The translations under genes were made by a program, and so were the position numbers. A model generated the notes under the pieces. That model worked only from the letters and a program-made list of their open reading frames with translations. It made no database searches and had not been told where the DNA came from. A DNA stretch of 64,000 nucleotides from Adiantum capillus-veneris (lineage: Eukaryota; Streptophyta; Polypodiopsida; Polypodiales; Pteridaceae): NCBI GenBank assembly GCA_014529385.2, contig CM043942.1:61853184-61917183 (forward strand). The letters run 5' to 3'. Below, in pieces: positions 55,879 to 64,000 of the stretch. Positions within the stretch are counted from its first letter, which is position 1, and each line of letters starts with the position of its first letter.

Positions 55879-55933
55879 GACACAACAAGACAAAAACATG
55901 CTATACTTAGTTATATTTCCTTTATAAAAACTT

Positions 55934-56180
55934 CCCGGGGAGGTCACCTAATAAAAATGTAACCTATCACGTGAGTTCAACAGAAGGGTATTTAAAGTCC
56001 TTGAAACTTACAGAAATATATATACAGAAGGGCATTAGTTTTTCAAACTTGAAAAAAACTTACAGATTTTAAAAGAAAAGGGTACATTATATTCTTAACA
56101 AAATTCACATATAAGGGGTTTTACAAACATGTCTTGAATGCATGTGATATGGTAGTTTTACACATAGTGAACCCCCCGAG
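55934..56180. mobile_element. MITE copy 2 (247 bp) in element F LTR
   Basis: Perfect 8 bp duplication AAAAACTT at 55926-55933 and 56181-56188. The empty site is preserved in the other LTR (TTTGTAAAAACTTACAATA near 54460), which proves the insertion borders. Nearly identical to 21538-21784. Confidence 0.96.
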
Positions 56181-56300
56181 AAAAACTTACAATATATAGC
56201 AAAAGTTGTGCCATGCAAACTGCTTCTCTTAACTGCATGCCAAGGAAAATGTTCCCATGGGCTGATGCCACTAAATTCGGGCTTGAAACCTAACAGGTGG

Positions 56301-57208
56301 TACAAATCTCTTTAGAGACATGCCTTGAATTGGTCCTCTCTAGACACTACAAGTTGAGGCTTTCCAAATTTATCACTAGCAGTAGATGCCATGTGGACGC
56401 ACAATGGGAAATTCCATAAACTACAACTACACAAAGCAATCACAACACAATGTTGACTACAAATAGTACCCGTTAATCTCATTTTAGGACTCTTGACTCT
56501 TGATTCTTAGTTCACGACTCTTGCATTGTGTCACTCAAGAGTGCATAGGAGAGCTTAGGATCACTCAATATTGATCCTTTGTATCATTTGTAATGTTCAA
56601 GCTAGAGCATGATTTCAAGCTGTCAGACAATCATTCCAAAGTCTTATAACCCTGTATTTGAATTTGAATCTGAATTTGAATAATTGTATCCAATTGTACT
56701 TTGAACTCTACTATGTAATCTAAACTACAATCTGATTTGTCTCAGAATGTAATCTGAACTACATTCAGAAGAGTTATCTCATTTACATTCTAAGTTGTCT
56801 CATTCAATATCTCATAATTTGAACTTGGATATTCATTTTAGTCTAGTCATTTGTCAAAGTTTGGTGCGATTCTCATTTGAATTTGTCATTTGATGTGTGC
56901 TTGTTTGATTCTACATCATCCGGTTATTTTGTATAAGACGATCTGAATTCTTGATTAGTTAACCTAACTTTAGAATAGCTAAAACATTCCACAAACCTTG
57001 TAATGTTGGAAATTTAAAGGTTAGTAATAATAAAAATTATTTACTACTAGATCACAAGATCATGATCAATGCATTACCTGCTCTCATGTCGTGCCCACAA
57101 AAAAAAACCATACATAAGTATGGCGAAGGACATGGCACCATCCTCACTTAAAAAATTATAAACAGTAGGGAATGTGTCATTCTCCATATGGTTATTTCCT
57201 TCTATAGT
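56301..57208. other. Continuation of element F host region, then intergenic DNA
   Basis: The start (TACAAATCTCTTTAGAGAC) is the other half of the site split by element F. From 56640 on there are short TTTGAATTTGAATCTGAA repeats (56657-56687) and AT-rich DNA with no gene. Confidence 0.4.
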
Positions 57209-57216
57209 GTTGAAGG

Positions 57217-57484
57217 CCCGGGGAGTCCACTATGTAAAAATTGCATATAGCACGTGCAAACAAGAGGTGTTTAAATAATCCTTTACATGTATATTTTCAA
57301 GTATTATATGTACCCCTTATGTATACATTTTGTAAAAAAACTAGTCCTTATGTATGAAAATTTTCAATTTCTCAATTAAAAAACCCTTTATGTAAGTATA
57401 TATTTTTTCTAAATGTACCTTATTTTTAATTCCTTATTTTGTTTGCACGTGCTATCTTACATATTTTCTAGTGGACGCCCCGGG
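57217..57484. mobile_element. MITE of a related subfamily (268 bp)
   Basis: Perfect 8 bp duplication GTTGAAGG (57209-57216 and 57485-57492). Begins CCCGGGGAGTCCACTA and ends TAGTGGACGCCCCGGG. The inverted termini continue inward with a second matching block containing ATAGCACGTGCAAACAA. AT-rich and non-coding centre. Terminal sequence is like the 247 bp MITEs (CCCGGGGAGGTCAC). Confidence 0.93.
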
Positions 57485-57492
57485 GTTGAAGG

Positions 57493-58590
57493 GGTACGGT
57501 ATGCTTCTCCTCAAGTGTTGAAGGGGCATGTTTGCTTCTCCTTTGGCATATGAGGGTCATGTTTCTTTTGAATTTGCAAATGCATTGAGAGGAATTCATT
57601 ACCTTCAAGATTTTACAAATAGTGGTTCCATGATGATGCTATTGCAAAATGGTACATCCCACAAACATCCACAATTGTCGAAGGTACTTAATGAGCCATT
57701 TTCATCCTCATTTCATCCGCCTCTATGATCACAATTCTAGAAAACCCTTTAAGATGTGTTCTGCCATCACTGCCAGCATATTGATTGTATCCATCCCTAC
57801 AATCATCATGCTCTCTTTAAGTCCTTTGCTCATTATCGATGTGGCTACAACCCCTTCTATAAAAATCCTCCTTATCATGGTCTTTTTGTCTTTTGTACCT
57901 TCTCTCATGTTCATCATGTCTTTCACAATCTCCACCATCATGTCAATCATGTCTACTAGTGAAGTACTATGCACCTATGATGCTATTTTGTGTCTATCTT
58001 ATGTCACGTCTCATTGACTAAGTGCCTATCTATTTGCTACACAATTTTCCACTCATATAATCAACATGGTGAAGCTTAGGTTTCATCCACCATAGATTCA
58101 AGTGTGCACAAGATGTGTGGGAGAGCATGATACCAATGTTTTCATTAGTGTATTCTTAATGTCAATATACAAAGATAAGACTTGCCCTTAGAGTTGGGAT
58201 CCAAAGTATCAAGAATTGTTCCATTCTCTTATTTGGCTTCTCAACACCTGATTTGATGTCAACTTCTCAATGGGACCCCTTTGTTCTTTCATCCAAATAT
58301 GTGCCAGTCACATTTCGAGAGGGCTCTTTGGACTCTGCAATATTTAAAGGCGACCAAGTCATTAGGCATTCATTTTGTGGTTAGAGGTACAAACTCCAAG
58401 ATCATTCTACGAGGATGGAGTGATTCAAATTGTGGTAGAGATCCAGATACACGATGATTGACTATAGGCTACAACTTTTCTTTTGGCTCAGGAGAAGTTT
58501 CTCTTGGAGCAACAAGAAATAGCCAATAGTTGCCTTACCCTCCACAAAGGCAGATCAAAGGGTTGTTTGCAGTGCTACATGTGAGTCAAT
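57493..58590. other. Stretch without recognised gene
   Basis: The region flanking the MITE has coding-like traces (FEFANALRGIHYLQDF, 57570-57620) but no certain family. A primer-site-like GATACCAATG lies at 58130-58139 without LTR support. Confidence 0.35.
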
Positions 58591-58802
58591 TGTTGAAAAC
58601 ACACACAGCTTGAAGAAGATGAAGGAAGCTCAAGGTACACAACAGAGAGTGTATTACTTAGTGTGCAATGGAAAGATAAGATGGCCCTAGAGTGATGAGT
58701 GTATTTACAACGCACGGGGGGAAAAACCTCCTAGTGAGGGAAAAATGCCCCGGCGGTCCTAAGTATGTTCACCCACATCACTACCACATGTATATGGTAA
58801 TA
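58591..58802 (-). repeat. Copia element G 3' LTR
   Basis: Plus TGTTGAAAACACAC ... ATGGTAATA; the terminal CA is worn to TA, as in the solo LTR. It contains GGCGGTCCTAAGTATGTTCA and AGAGTGATGAGTGTATTTAC, shared with the other copies. Confidence 0.8.
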
Positions 58803-59004
58803 AATCCCCCCTAGGAGTGATGCGGTGAACGAGAGCTGGCACATAGAGTATAGGGAAGTGCCATGCCCTAAGGACATGATCAGTCCACAAAGGGGAGTAA
58901 GCCCAAAGCTTTGCGGAAAGCTTGGAACTTCTCACAAGACAATGCCTTTGTAAAAATACCTACAAGGTTGTCCTGTGTTGGCACATAAGCCAAGCTAATC
59001 TCTC

Positions 59005-60000
59005 CTATTGAGAGCCGCTCTCTGACATAGTGGTAATGCACCTCAACATGATTTTTGTGAGCATGAAAAATAGGGTTCTCACAACTGCCAATGCGCTTTG
59101 ACTGTCAGTGTAGTTGGCACTGTCCTTTCCAACACCCAAATCAGCCATAAGGCATTTGAGCCATACACACTCAACCGTAGCTATGAAGACTGCCATGTAC
59201 TCAGCCTCACAAATAGAAGTGGCCATAGTAGGTTGCTTATTGCTCAACCATGAGATACATGAACTACCGAGCATGAAACAAAAACTACTAGTGGACCCAT
59301 GTCAAAAAATCCAGCCTAATCTGAATCCAAAAAAGCATGTAAGTCTGGCGGCAATGATCCCCCCTTGGGATAAAACAAGCCAAGATGTAAAGTTCCACTC
59401 AAGTAGCAAAAAAATCCTCAACTTGCCAATGCTTAGACCTTGTGCTATGCATGGATCTAAAGACCTGTGAGACTGCAAATTGAATATCTGGCCTCATGTT
59501 GCATACATAAATAAGGCAGCCAACAATAGTTTGGTAAAGAGTGACATCAACAGGATCACCAGTATCATGAAGACAAAATTTCAAATCTGTTTCCATGGTA
59601 GTGGCAATAGGTTTGCAATCCTCAAGTCCAAACTTACATAGCAATGTCTCTAATTAATTTGTCTGACACAATGCAATACCATCATCACACTGCTTAAATT
59701 GTATACCCAAGTAATGATGCAACAATATTTCATCTTGAAAGTAGCATCAAATCATCTTCAACAATATGTCTCTCATTTGGTCCACAAATCATCCACATAG
59801 AGAACAACAATGAGAAGTACATCACCCTCACGCTTTACATACAATGTGCTTTCTATAGGACTGTTACAAAAGCCTCATTTGACCAAATGATTGTCAGCCT
59901 TCTCATACCAAGCACGAGGTGACTGCTTCAACCCATACATAGATTTCTTACATTTGCACACTTTATCCTCTTGTCCTTTCTTGATAAAACCCTGAGGCTG
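59005..60000 (-). pseudogene. Copia element G RT and RNase H
   Basis: Minus strand: QGFIKKGQEDKVCKC, KKSMYGLKQSPRAWYEK (59990-59895), then KPIATTMETDLKF, LYQTIVGCLIYV and MRPDIQFAVSQVF (59610-59450), then RNase H SSCISWLSNKQPTMATSI, CEAEYMAVFIATVE, WLKCLMADLGVG and TDSQSALAVV (59265-59085). Standard Ty1/copia order. Frame breaks occur between the pieces and near 59080. The RT YVDD region near 59800 is not clearly readable. Interrupted at 60000 by element H; the reading frame resumes at 63981. Confidence 0.9.
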
Positions 60001-61204
60001 TGTGAGTGCGCAGAGAGTGCAAAGGGGAAAGAGGGAGAGAGAGAGCACGACACAGGATGTGGGTGGAGCTCCCAAATCTCACTGTGTGAGCACCATGTGA
60101 GAATGTGAGTGAGAGCTCCATTAGGAAATAAATGGACTCATTTTTGGGCCTTTTAGCTCTAGTGAGAGAATGCTCCTTAGCCAATAGGAAGAAGACTAAC
60201 ATTACGTTGAAAAAACCTTTTTTCTCATTTTGAAAATGTCTTGATAATGACGTCTTGCACAAGCACCGAACGCCTTTTTATGACCCATTGTTGCTATCCT
60301 ATAAAGTGAAGTACTTGTACTTGTGCATCTCACACAAGTATCAATCACCTTTTTATGAAGTACTCGCAATTTAAATTCGAACAGATCGTACTTGATAGTG
60401 ATTGATATGTACTATTTAAAACTATGAAGGAGTCAGAACCAAGCAAATAGAGGCCCTTGAGGGGTCTCTGGGACCTCTATTCGCTTGGTTCTGACCTCAT
60501 GAAGCCCTAGGATTAAGATATAGCATTTTTTAAACCCACGGATGCATCCGAAACGTCCAAAAAACTTAGGACAGCTCTTTAAAACGCTGAAATCTGACGT
60601 CTCTAGCTCAAGATATAGCATTTTTACGCCTAGGGCCTCATGAGGTCAGTACCAAGCGAATAGAGGCCCTTGAGGGGTCTTAGGACAGCTCTTTAAAACG
60701 TTGAAATTTGACGTCTCTAGCTCAAGATATAGCATTTTTAAGCCTAGGGCCTCATGAGGTCATTACCAAGCGAATAGAGGCCCTTGAGACCTTATGGACG
60801 TTCCGGATGCATCCGTGGTATTATTTTTGTATTTTGAAAACAAATCTTACGTGTTTTATCTCATCGCACATCACATCACTCATTAAGATTCACAGACATG
60901 GATTTTTGTGTACACTTAAGTTGGGGTCTCGAAAAGCATTTTGTACGCGCATGCATTTAAGTGATTGAGAAAAATTTTACGTATGTACTATGAGAAATAG
61001 AATTCCAAAAAAAAAAATGCATTTTTCATAATTACCTCTCTCTATGCTGAGTTGGTGTTTCTTACAGGGCCCAAAATTGAGTCCAAGTTTCTCCTAATGC
61101 TTATTCTTTGTATGTATAAAGAATAAGGAGATAAATGTGGGCAACTGGACACTGGCCGGCGGACATGGGCAAAGCACGGTGAGGCACACCGCCTTTACCT
61201 AACA
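60001..61204 (-). repeat. Element H 3' LTR, split by a 980 bp insert
   Basis: 60001-60119 and 61101-61204 together match the uninterrupted LTR at 63732-63975. The break lies after GAGAGCTCC. Confidence 0.92.
60120..61100. mobile_element. Inverted-repeat element inserted in element H LTR
   Basis: The ends are inverted copies over about 31 bp with five mismatches: it starts ATTAGGAAATAAATGGACTC, and the reverse complement of its end starts ATTAGGAGAAACTTGGACTC, both then reaching TTTTGGGCC. The interior holds a 114 bp tandem duplication (60568-60681 and 60682-about 60790), a 22 bp hairpin (60432-60495) and further inverted pieces (CACGGATGCATCCG near 60537, CGGATGCATCCGTG near 60805). No transposase frame. 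Target duplication unresolved. Superfamily not assigned. Confidence 0.85.
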
Positions 61205-61289
61205 TTCTCCCACTAAAGGCTATGTGCCAATAAGTGGCGAGAAGACTAGCCTACAACTAGTATATACAAGAGGTGAGAGAAGACGACTC

Positions 61290-61760
61290 TCAACCGATGC
61301 CCACTAGCTCACTCCAAACATGCTCTAGTGCAGATGCAACATGCATACCACTAGGGCTAGAGCTACGATGACACTCATGATGTAGGTATCGAGTGACGAA
61401 CTGCATGGCTCCACAATGCACAATGCCAGTGTCAGTCATCGCACGACTGGCAACTCTCACTGCAAATGCACCAACCGCATAAGCAAGATCAGGTCTCGAA
61501 ACCAAAAGGACAGATAGGAGAGACCCGAAAGCCGACGAAACATGCACTATTTGTGCCAACCTATCCCTGTGAGCAACCACAGTGCCATATGCATCCTCAT
61601 CAGGAACCACCTGACCATGCATCACCATGTCAGCATCATCTGGCAAAGGCATGTCTGTTGAGAATGACTGCAGAATTAAAAAATTAGCACCACTGCAATC
61701 ACACACAGCTGTCTGAAGGACACTGTCGCTCTCAAACATATCAGACGCATCATAGAACAA
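61290..61760 (-). pseudogene. Element H RT C-terminal remnant
   Basis: 156 codons. SSAFGSLLSVLLVSRPDLAY matches the S-x-x-G-S-L-x-Y-x-x-x-x-R-P-D-I-x-Y motif near the end of copia RT, followed by MQFVTRYLHHECHR (usually RYLxGT). It joins protease-like sequence upstream with no integrase between, showing a large internal deletion. The sequence is unusually GC-rich in Ala/Val/Asp codons compared with its neighbours. Confidence 0.7.
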
Positions 61761-61785
61761 TGCATCGGTCCGATCTCTGGCTCAA

Positions 61786-62427
61786 TTATGTCACCTCAAC
61801 TGATGACTCACAAAGCTGTGCATTCCCAGAGATACCGCTGTCTGTGTGAACGTCACCACAAGACAAATGCACAACCTGCTCTCCATGCAGCACATCTGCA
61901 AAAGAGACACGCCTCGTCTCTCGCTCCAAACATGGCTGCAAATACACAAAGACTATACCGCCTCGAGTGTCAAAAATATGCAAAGGGTATACCAGACCAC
62001 TCCTAGCACCTCCGTCTATCACCAGTGATCCCCTATGCATCTGAAATGATCGCTCTCCAAGCAGTACACAATGTCCACTACTCTGCAACTGACGTATTGA
62101 AATGAGACTCTGACTGAGTCCTGGTACATAACGTACATCTCGTAGCATAAGCAATGCACCGCTAGGTAAAGACATGCATACATCTCTAGCACCCTTTATG
62201 TCATATGCTGAACCATCAGCAAACTAGACAAGTCTCTCACTAGAGAAAGGGCAAAACAAATCACGACGTGGCGTCACGTGAAAAACTGCATGCTCGTCTA
62301 GTAGAAAATGCGTAGACAATGTGCTATCCCAAGACACAAAGTAGTCTGAAGGCAAGCTAGACTCAAAAGTGACATGCCCGTCACATGCATACTCTCTAGC
62401 ATCTGTCCTCATAATAGCACCATGCAT
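61786..62427 (-). pseudogene. Element H copia protease region
   Basis: Two pieces. 62427-62224 holds THFLLDEHAVFHVTPRRDLF, matching the copia protease W-x-x-D-S-G-A-x-x-H-x-x-P-x-R-x-x-F with DSG changed to DEH. 62175-61786 holds SLPSGALLMLRDVRYVPGL and SLISIRQLQSSGHCV, the standard continuation (L-x-x-V-x-Y-V-P-x-L, NLISV-x-x-L). A stop near 62224 lies between them. The catalytic motif is damaged, so it is inactive. Confidence 0.85.
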
Positions 62428-62718
62428 CTACCTCTTCCATTGCCTCATACGCCTGGAGCAACGGCGCCTAATATGCCCCTTATGGCCGCAGTGCCAACAT
62501 GTCAGTCGTGATCGTGAACGAGAACCGCCTCTAACCTGAAGCGTCTCCATGCCAAAACTATGGGAAACAATGCTCGAGATCACAAGACTCTCCCACCCGA
62601 GAGCAAACCACTGTCTCAAGCAAAGAAGGATACACAACTCCTCACTCTTGCGAGAGTGGATACAAAAACACAAAACTGTGTCCAAACTGACAAAACCTAT
62701 CAAAGTGAGAGTAAACAC
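62428..62718 (-). pseudogene. Element H gag zinc knuckle
   Basis: CWHCGHKGHIRRRC is a clean C-x2-C-x4-H-x4-C knuckle followed by a basic tail (SRRMRQWKR), just upstream of the protease. The upstream part (62719-63700) is worn, and no capsid motif could be read there. Confidence 0.8.
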
Positions 62719-63717
62719 TCGATCACAAACTATGGCGAGAATCTGGAAAAACTCCGGCAGAGTTTCCCCTGAAAACCGAGCAAAAACTCAAGTACAATCT
62801 CTACCATGACAATGAGTAGAAATGCCAAAATGGCTCCACATTTTCACATACAATGGCAATCTACACTCAACGTACATCAACGGAGTGACCGCGCATAAGC
62901 AAGCGCCAAAAGATTTGCAATCCGGAAACTTGATCAATGCGAAAACAATGCTCTCAAGAGAGCTCACTGGCACTTGAAAGTGCTTGCCAAAATGCATATA
63001 TAATGGACGTCAACTATGCACCATAACCATATGCAAACCCATTCACAAAGACCATGAATCCAAGCACAAAATCACTGGTATCCTGTGAAAACCAGTGAAA
63101 GAAGATCCACCTGTGTGCTCCAACAACCGTGTCTCTCAAGAGACCGCTTCGGTGGTGTGTAAACGTCTCCGTACTTCGTTGCCCAAATCTACCAAAAACC
63201 CTCAAACCACAAGGTATGCACAAGCTCAAATTGCATCTTCAGCTCAGAATTGATGCACCTAACTTCGAGCACCTGCCGTGCTTCCAAAAGTGCATCAAAC
63301 TCTCACCCTATGCGAAAACAAAAAGCCTGCAATTTCTGTATATAGTCAGTCTGAGCTGAATATCAGCAAAACGGTGAGGAATTTGCAAAACATGTCTTCT
63401 AAAAAGTTGTAGATCACGTCGAAACAGATGGGCATGACGGACAGAATTCTCAGATCTGCATTCTACAAGGAGAAAAACGAATCTGAAAACAGTGTTGCTG
63501 CACACACAGTTTTTAGGGCAGCACCTTCACTTACACACAATCTTTCACACTCCTTTCTGAACTTCCACAAGAGCATACATCACTCTCAACTGATCTCACA
63601 ATCTCCCATTGAATTCTCACAAAGCTTCCAAGCTTTCTTAATCTCTCCACCGCCGAGAGCCGAGCGAGCTATCGCCTCGAACCTCTCAAAGTCGTCGTGC
63701 TCTCCGCGGTCACCATG
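62719..63717 (-). other. Element H gag/leader region, unreadable
   Basis: Between knuckle and primer site. Short frames only. It should contain gag and a leader by position, but no motif is visible. Confidence 0.4.
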
Positions 63718-63729
63718 GCTCTGATACCA
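63718..63729 (-). promoter_or_regulatory. Element H primer binding site (tRNA-iMet)
   Basis: Minus strand TGGTATCAGAGC, two bases inside the LTR start at 63732. Confidence 0.92.
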
Positions 63730-63731
63730 AT

Positions 63732-63975
63732 TGTGAGTGCGTGAATGCGGTGCGTGTGCGCATAGAGTGCGAAGGGGAGAGAGGGAGAGAGAGAGAGCAT
63801 GACACATGATGTGGGTGGAGCTTCCAAATCTCATTGTGTGAGCACCATGTGAGAATGTGAGTGAGAGCTCCTTATTCTTTGTGTGTATACAGAATAAAGA
63901 GATAAATGTGGGCAGCCGGACACTGGCTAGTGGACATGGGCAAAGCACGGTGAGGCACACCACCTTTACCTAACA
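63732..63975 (-). repeat. Element H 5' LTR
   Basis: 244 bp, plus TGTGAGTGCGTGAATG ... TTTACCTAACA. Intact reference copy for the split LTR. Contains a GAGAGA patch (63774-63800) and a TATA-like GTATAC region near 63890. Confidence 0.92.
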
Positions 63976-64000
63976 GGCTGGGTTACATAAACTTCCTCAA

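Larger units (their letters stand above)
54329..56295 (-). mobile_element. Element F: short non-autonomous LTR retrotransposon
   Basis: LTRs 54329-54572 and 55691-56295 (TGTTAGGCTCTAAGC ... GAAACCTAACA); primer site minus TTGGTATCAGAGC (55678-55690); polypurine tract minus GAGGGGGAGAT (54573-54583). Flanks GGCGG (54324-54328) and GGTGG (56296-56300) form a target duplication with one change. The internal 1.1 kb has no gag or pol. The right LTR is enlarged by a GA run and a 247 bp MITE. TRIM-like, though larger than typical TRIMs. Confidence 0.9.
55691..56295 (-). repeat. Element F 5' LTR with GA expansion and MITE
   Basis: Same ends as the 54329-54572 LTR. Differences: a GA microsatellite (55766-55876) in place of a few bases after GATTGAA, and a 247 bp MITE at 55934-56180. 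Confidence 0.92.
60001..63975 (-). mobile_element. Element H: deleted copia element nested in element G
   Basis: Perfect 5 bp duplication GGCTG (59996-60000 and 63976-63980). LTRs 60001-61204 (interrupted) and 63732-63975; primer site minus TGGTATCAGAGC (63718-63729); polypurine-like tract minus TAGTGGGAGAA (61205-61215). The internal part keeps a gag knuckle, a worn protease and the last part of RT but lacks integrase and most of RT. A non-autonomous deletion derivative. Confidence 0.95.
58591..64000 (-). mobile_element. Copia element G, interrupted by element H
   Basis: 3' LTR 58591-58802, polypurine tract (minus CTAGGGGGGATT, 58803-58813), then copia pol pieces read on the minus strand to 60000, and again 63981-64000 after the nested element. 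The element continues beyond the window, so its gag, PR, IN and 5' LTR are not seen. Same family as element E and the solo LTR at 26587. Confidence 0.85.

Noticed and set aside
58130-58145. Primer-site-like GATACCAATG suggesting another LTR start
   Set aside because: No matching LTR, polypurine tract or retroviral frame nearby.

Overview
The window looks like repeat-dense intergenic DNA from the nuclear genome of a land plant with a large genome. The evidence is plant-type Ty3/gypsy and Ty1/copia retrotransposons, primer sites matching initiator tRNA-Met and the tRNA-Asp-like site used by Athila/Tat elements, a decayed hAT transposase, MITEs, and a wrecked BRI1-family receptor kinase. I suspect a fern or another non-angiosperm but cannot prove it. 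I found no intact host gene, tRNA, rRNA or CRISPR array. Nearly all coding sequence belongs to mobile elements or pseudogenes.

Layout. (1) 1-11106, minus: element A, an Athila/Tat-type gypsy element. It carries a 5' LTR, primer site, leader, gag with zinc knuckles, protease, RT-RNase H-integrase, and a tail region with a second protease-like fold plus W-x-P motifs. Its 3' LTR lies outside the window. (2) About 11110-13448, plus: element B, with gag only. (3) 14102-25301, minus: element C, a relative of A that keeps gag, protease and the tail protein (an intact 633-codon frame) but has no RT, RNase H or integrase. Its 3 kb leader holds a MITE, three 238 bp tandem repeats and a recurring palindrome. 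(4) 26213-27290: a candidate inverted-repeat element containing a solo copia LTR. (5) 27611-31430, plus: a BRI1-like receptor kinase pseudogene split by a small LTR element and carrying a fourfold repeat of its activation loop. (6) 33700-42400, minus: element D, a complete but decayed chromovirus with both LTRs. (7) 42880-44035, plus: a kinase pseudogene with an in-frame 324 bp duplication. (8) 45514-46670, minus: a hAT transposase pseudogene, then a roughly 64 bp minisatellite. (9) 49540-51228, minus: nested copia fragments. (10) 54329-56295, minus: a short non-autonomous LTR element with a MITE in one LTR. (11) 57217-57484: a third MITE. (12) 58591-64000, minus: a copia element (G) split by a second, deleted copia element (H, 60001-63975) with a perfect 5 bp target duplication. 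One LTR of H is itself split by a 980 bp inverted-repeat element.

Main points. First, A and C share a gag-PR-tail plan in which a degenerate second retropepsin-like domain and W-x-P repeats lie where Athila elements carry their extra 3' frame, and C has kept this frame open while losing pol. Second, three MITEs with CCCGGGG-type termini and perfect 8 bp target duplications define a family. Third, several dated nestings allow relative ages to be read directly.
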